Source: Crocinitomicaceae bacterium (GTDB lineage: Bacteria; Bacteroidota; Bacteroidia; Flavobacteriales_D; Crocinitomicaceae). Taken from it: 64,000 bases of DNA. Below the pieces are notes generated by a model. It made no database searches, was not told the origin of the DNA, and saw nothing but the letters and a program-made list of their open reading frames with translations. The translations under genes were made by a program, and so were the position numbers. The DNA is taken from NCBI GenBank assembly GCA_016708105.1, contig JADJGJ010000001.1:2108001-2172000 (forward strand), read 5' to 3'. Below, piece by piece: positions 61,933-64,000 of the stretch (positions within the stretch are counted from its first letter, which is position 1; each line of letters opens with the position of its first letter).

Positions 61933-63210
61933 ATGAAAAAAGGAATAAATAAAAACACCAACGCGTTTCGTGAAGTTCCCTACATGGGCGTTATCTGGGT
62001 GGTAGCAGAAGCCATGAAACGAGGATTCTACAACGGAAACCCTGAATGGTCAAATCTTGGACAAGGTCAACCTGAAATTGGTGAGATGGAAGGAGCACCC
62101 AAACGTATTACTTCATTCAGCATTGAGCCAGGTGATCAGGCTTATGGCCCCTTGAGTGGGTCACAAGGTTTGAGAGAAATGATAGCCGATCATTACAACC
62201 GACTCTATCGCAAAAAAAATAAATCAAAATATACTGCTGATAACGTAAGTGTATGTATGGGTGGAAGACTTGCTCTCACACGCATATTTGCTGCACTTGG
62301 CAAAGTAAAACTTGGTTATAAAAATCCTGAGTACACCGCATATCAGGATACCATGGCCTACCATCAGTCCAAAATAACCTGTGTTGAAATTCCGGTAACT
62401 GAAAAAAATGGATTCAACATTCCGGCTAATAAATTGTCATCTGTTATCACAAAAAACAAACTTGGAGCACTACTCATTTCCAATCCTTGCAATCCAACCG
62501 GATATGTAATACAAGGTAAAGAACTTGCGACATGGGTTAAAACTGCACGCCAGAAAAATTGCGCATTAATACTGGATGAATTTTATTCTCATTTTATTTA
62601 CGAAGGAAAAAATGCAGCCAAGGCAGGAATATCAGGAGCTGAATTTATAGATGATGTGGACAAAGATCCTGTTTTATTAATAGACGGATTAACAAAATCA
62701 TTCCGCTATCCCGGTTGGCGAGTTGGCTGGATAGTAGGCCCAAAAAACATCATTGAAAACATCAACCGTGCAGCCAGCGCAGTTGACGGTGGCCCAAGCC
62801 AACCCATGACACGTGCGACCATGAAAGTGCTTGAAAAAAATTACGCTGATCAAGAAACGAAAGCAGTGCGAAACATGTTCAGCCGCAAGAAAAATTTCAT
62901 GGTTGAATCACTCACCAAAGCGGGTATCAATATTTTACCATCCAACGGTACATTCTATTTATGGGGAGACATTTCAAAATTACCGACACCAATTAATAAG
63001 GCCGAACGATTTTTCTTTGAAGCATTAAACCACAAAGTGATGACAGTGCCGGGTTACTTTTTTGACGTGCAACCCAAACCGGTTAAAAAACAAAACTTTC
63101 AGCAATGGATCAGGTTCTCATTTGGACCAGATGAAAAAAACATGAAAGCAGGTCTAACCCGACTCAACGAAATGATTGATTCGTTCAGAAAAAAATCAAA
63201 AAAAAAATAA
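61933..63210 (+). CDS. PLP-dependent aminotransferase, class I/II
   Basis: A 425-residue fold-type I aminotransferase. The PLP Schiff-base Lys255 is in DGLTKSFRYPGWRVGW, Asp215 is in LILDEFYSH and Asn187 in SNPCNPTGY. The C-terminal FSFGPDEKNMKAGL carries the carboxylate-binding Arg region (WIRFSFG). It moves an amino group between an amino acid and a keto acid; the substrate is unknown. Position behind the Hyu and Rid genes suggests it deaminates the ring-opened product. Confidence 0.9.
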   Translation: MKKGINKNTNAFREVPYMGVIWVVAEAMKRGFYNGNPEWSNLGQGQPEIGEMEGAPKRITSFSIEPGDQAYGPLSGSQGLREMIADHYNRLYRKKNKSKYTADNVSVCMGGRLALTRIFAALGKVKLGYKNPEYTAYQDTMAYHQSKITCVEIPVTEKNGFNIPANKLSSVITKNKLGALLISNPCNPTGYVIQGKELATWVKTARQKNCALILDEFYSHFIYEGKNAAKAGISGAEFIDDVDKDPVLLIDGLTKSFRYPGWRVGWIVGPKNIIENINRAASAVDGGPSQPMTRATMKVLEKNYADQETKAVRNMFSRKKNFMVESLTKAGINILPSNGTFYLWGDISKLPTPINKAERFFFEALNHKVMTVPGYFFDVQPKPVKKQNFQQWIRFSFGPDEKNMKAGLTRLNEMIDSFRKKSKKK

Positions 63211-63228
63211 ACCGACACCATCGCAAAC

Positions 63229-64000
63229 ATGAATTTTGAATTAACTGACATACAAAAACAAGTGCAGGCCACATTCAGAGAGTTTGCTGATAAACGCATT
63301 CGCCCACAAGCTGCAAAACTTGACGAAGAAAAAAAATTCCCCTCTGAGCTTTTCAAAGAAGCAGCCGACCTGGGATTTTTTGGTATGCGATATCCTGAAT
63401 CAGCCGGAGGTACCGGAATGGATGTTGTGTCCTATTCGCTTGCCGTAATGGAAATAGCACGCGGATCGCTGAGTGTTGCGGCGGCATGCACTATGCAATC
63501 ACTCATGGGTACTTATTTTCTTTATCGGTTCGGTAATGATGAAATTCGTGAACAATATTTTGCTGCCGCTTTGAGAGGTGAAAAAATTGGTGGTATCTGT
63601 ATGACAGAACCCAATGCAGGAAGTGATTTGATGAGCATTCAAACTACAGCAAAAATTACTACTGATGGTTTTGTTCTCAATGGACAAAAAACCTGGGTAA
63701 CTTCAGCACCAGTTGCTGATTTTTTTACCGTGCTTGCTAAAACAGATAATCATGATCAGCTTTCTATCTTTTTTGTTCCTGCAAATCTGAAAGGTGTAAT
63801 GGTTGGTAAGAGTATTGAAAAAATGGGAGTGCGCGCATCTCTCACCAGCGAAGTAGCTTTTGATGGCGTTGTATTATCTCAAAAAAATATTCTGGGTAAA
63901 ATAGGTGAAGGCACAAAATGTTTAAAAGAAATATTGGCAGAAATCAGAATCATGACTGCCGCACTTGCCATTGGAGTAGCGCAAGCAGCATTTGAAGAAG
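63229..64000 (+). CDS. Acyl-CoA dehydrogenase (3' end outside window)
   Basis: The frame begins MNFELTDIQKQVQATFREFAD and is open to the right edge (257 codons). FAD-binding segments GICMTEPNAGSD and LNGQKTWVTSA are typical of acyl-CoA dehydrogenases; the catalytic Glu would lie beyond the window. It introduces a double bond at the alpha-beta position of an acyl-CoA and feeds a hydratase/dehydrogenase such as the fusion protein earlier in this region. Spacing from the aminotransferase is 18 bp, so it belongs to the same operon. Confidence 0.9.
   Translation, partial: MNFELTDIQKQVQATFREFADKRIRPQAAKLDEEKKFPSELFKEAADLGFFGMRYPESAGGTGMDVVSYSLAVMEIARGSLSVAAACTMQSLMGTYFLYRFGNDEIREQYFAAALRGEKIGGICMTEPNAGSDLMSIQTTAKITTDGFVLNGQKTWVTSAPVADFFTVLAKTDNHDQLSIFFVPANLKGVMVGKSIEKMGVRASLTSEVAFDGVVLSQKNILGKIGEGTKCLKEILAEIRIMTAALAIGVAQAAFEE

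Noticed and set aside
1..64000. Prophage, integron, transposon or genomic-island borders
   Set aside because: No integrase, transposase, terminal inverted repeat pair or att-like duplication was seen; the tRNA-Glu pair is a tandem duplication, not an insertion site.

Overview
The window looks like chromosomal DNA of an AT-rich member of the Bacteroidota, most likely Flavobacteriales or close to it. The signs are a PorT-like type IX secretion gene, many lipoproteins and beta-barrels with short signal peptides, a DnaQ-DnaE fusion polymerase, an archaeal-type prolyl-tRNA synthetase, a SiaB/SiaC pair, and repeated -7 boxes of the TAnnTTTG type used by the Bacteroidota primary sigma factor. There is no rRNA, CRISPR array, transposase, integrase or phage gene. 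The finer taxonomic placement is inference.

Layout. 1-13.8 kb: envelope and small-molecule genes. These are a CHAT/TPR protein cut by the window edge, an NlpC/P60 hydrolase, a RidA protein with an unexpected Tat/lipoprotein leader, pabA/trpG, porT with a downstream FAD protein, several beta-barrels and lipoproteins, and proS. 13.8-18.9 kb: two identical tRNA-Glu genes, rpsT, ung, hemE, an OmpA-family protein and an MFS permease. 19.0-26.8 kb: a minus-strand operon of six tightly packed genes (rfbA, a DUF4956-like membrane protein, a CotH-type kinase, an O-antigen-ligase-like protein, a CotH-like/beta-helix protein and a metallophosphatase-like protein). This is the best candidate for an undescribed surface-polymer system. 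27-35.8 kb: two MORN-repeat proteins, small stress or accessory genes, arsM with an ArsR-type palindrome, a 55-residue ORF, and cvfB coupled to a nuclease-like gene. 35.9-41.8 kb: guaB and three parvulin/SurA-type secretion chaperones, ending in a telomere-like G-rich repeat. 41.9-55.2 kb: dnaE with fused proofreading exonuclease, peroxiredoxin, a ZIP transporter, a methyltransferase, a SiaB/SiaC switch next to coaE and nnr, a rhomboid protease and a MoxR ATPase. 55.5-64 kb: a catabolic set (3-hydroxyacyl-CoA dehydrogenase/enoyl-CoA hydratase fusion, HyuA, HyuB, a Rid protein without the catalytic arginine, an aminotransferase, and an acyl-CoA dehydrogenase cut by the window end).

How the parts work together. 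The housekeeping genes (proS, rpsT, ung, hemE, guaB, dnaE, coaE, nnr) are interleaved with envelope biogenesis genes (PorT, SurA-like chaperones, OmpA, CotH/O-antigen operon). The right-hand operon looks like ATP-driven opening of a cyclic amide or related substrate, followed by transamination and beta-oxidation-like steps; the substrate is unknown. All assignments rest on motifs read by eye; no database search was run.
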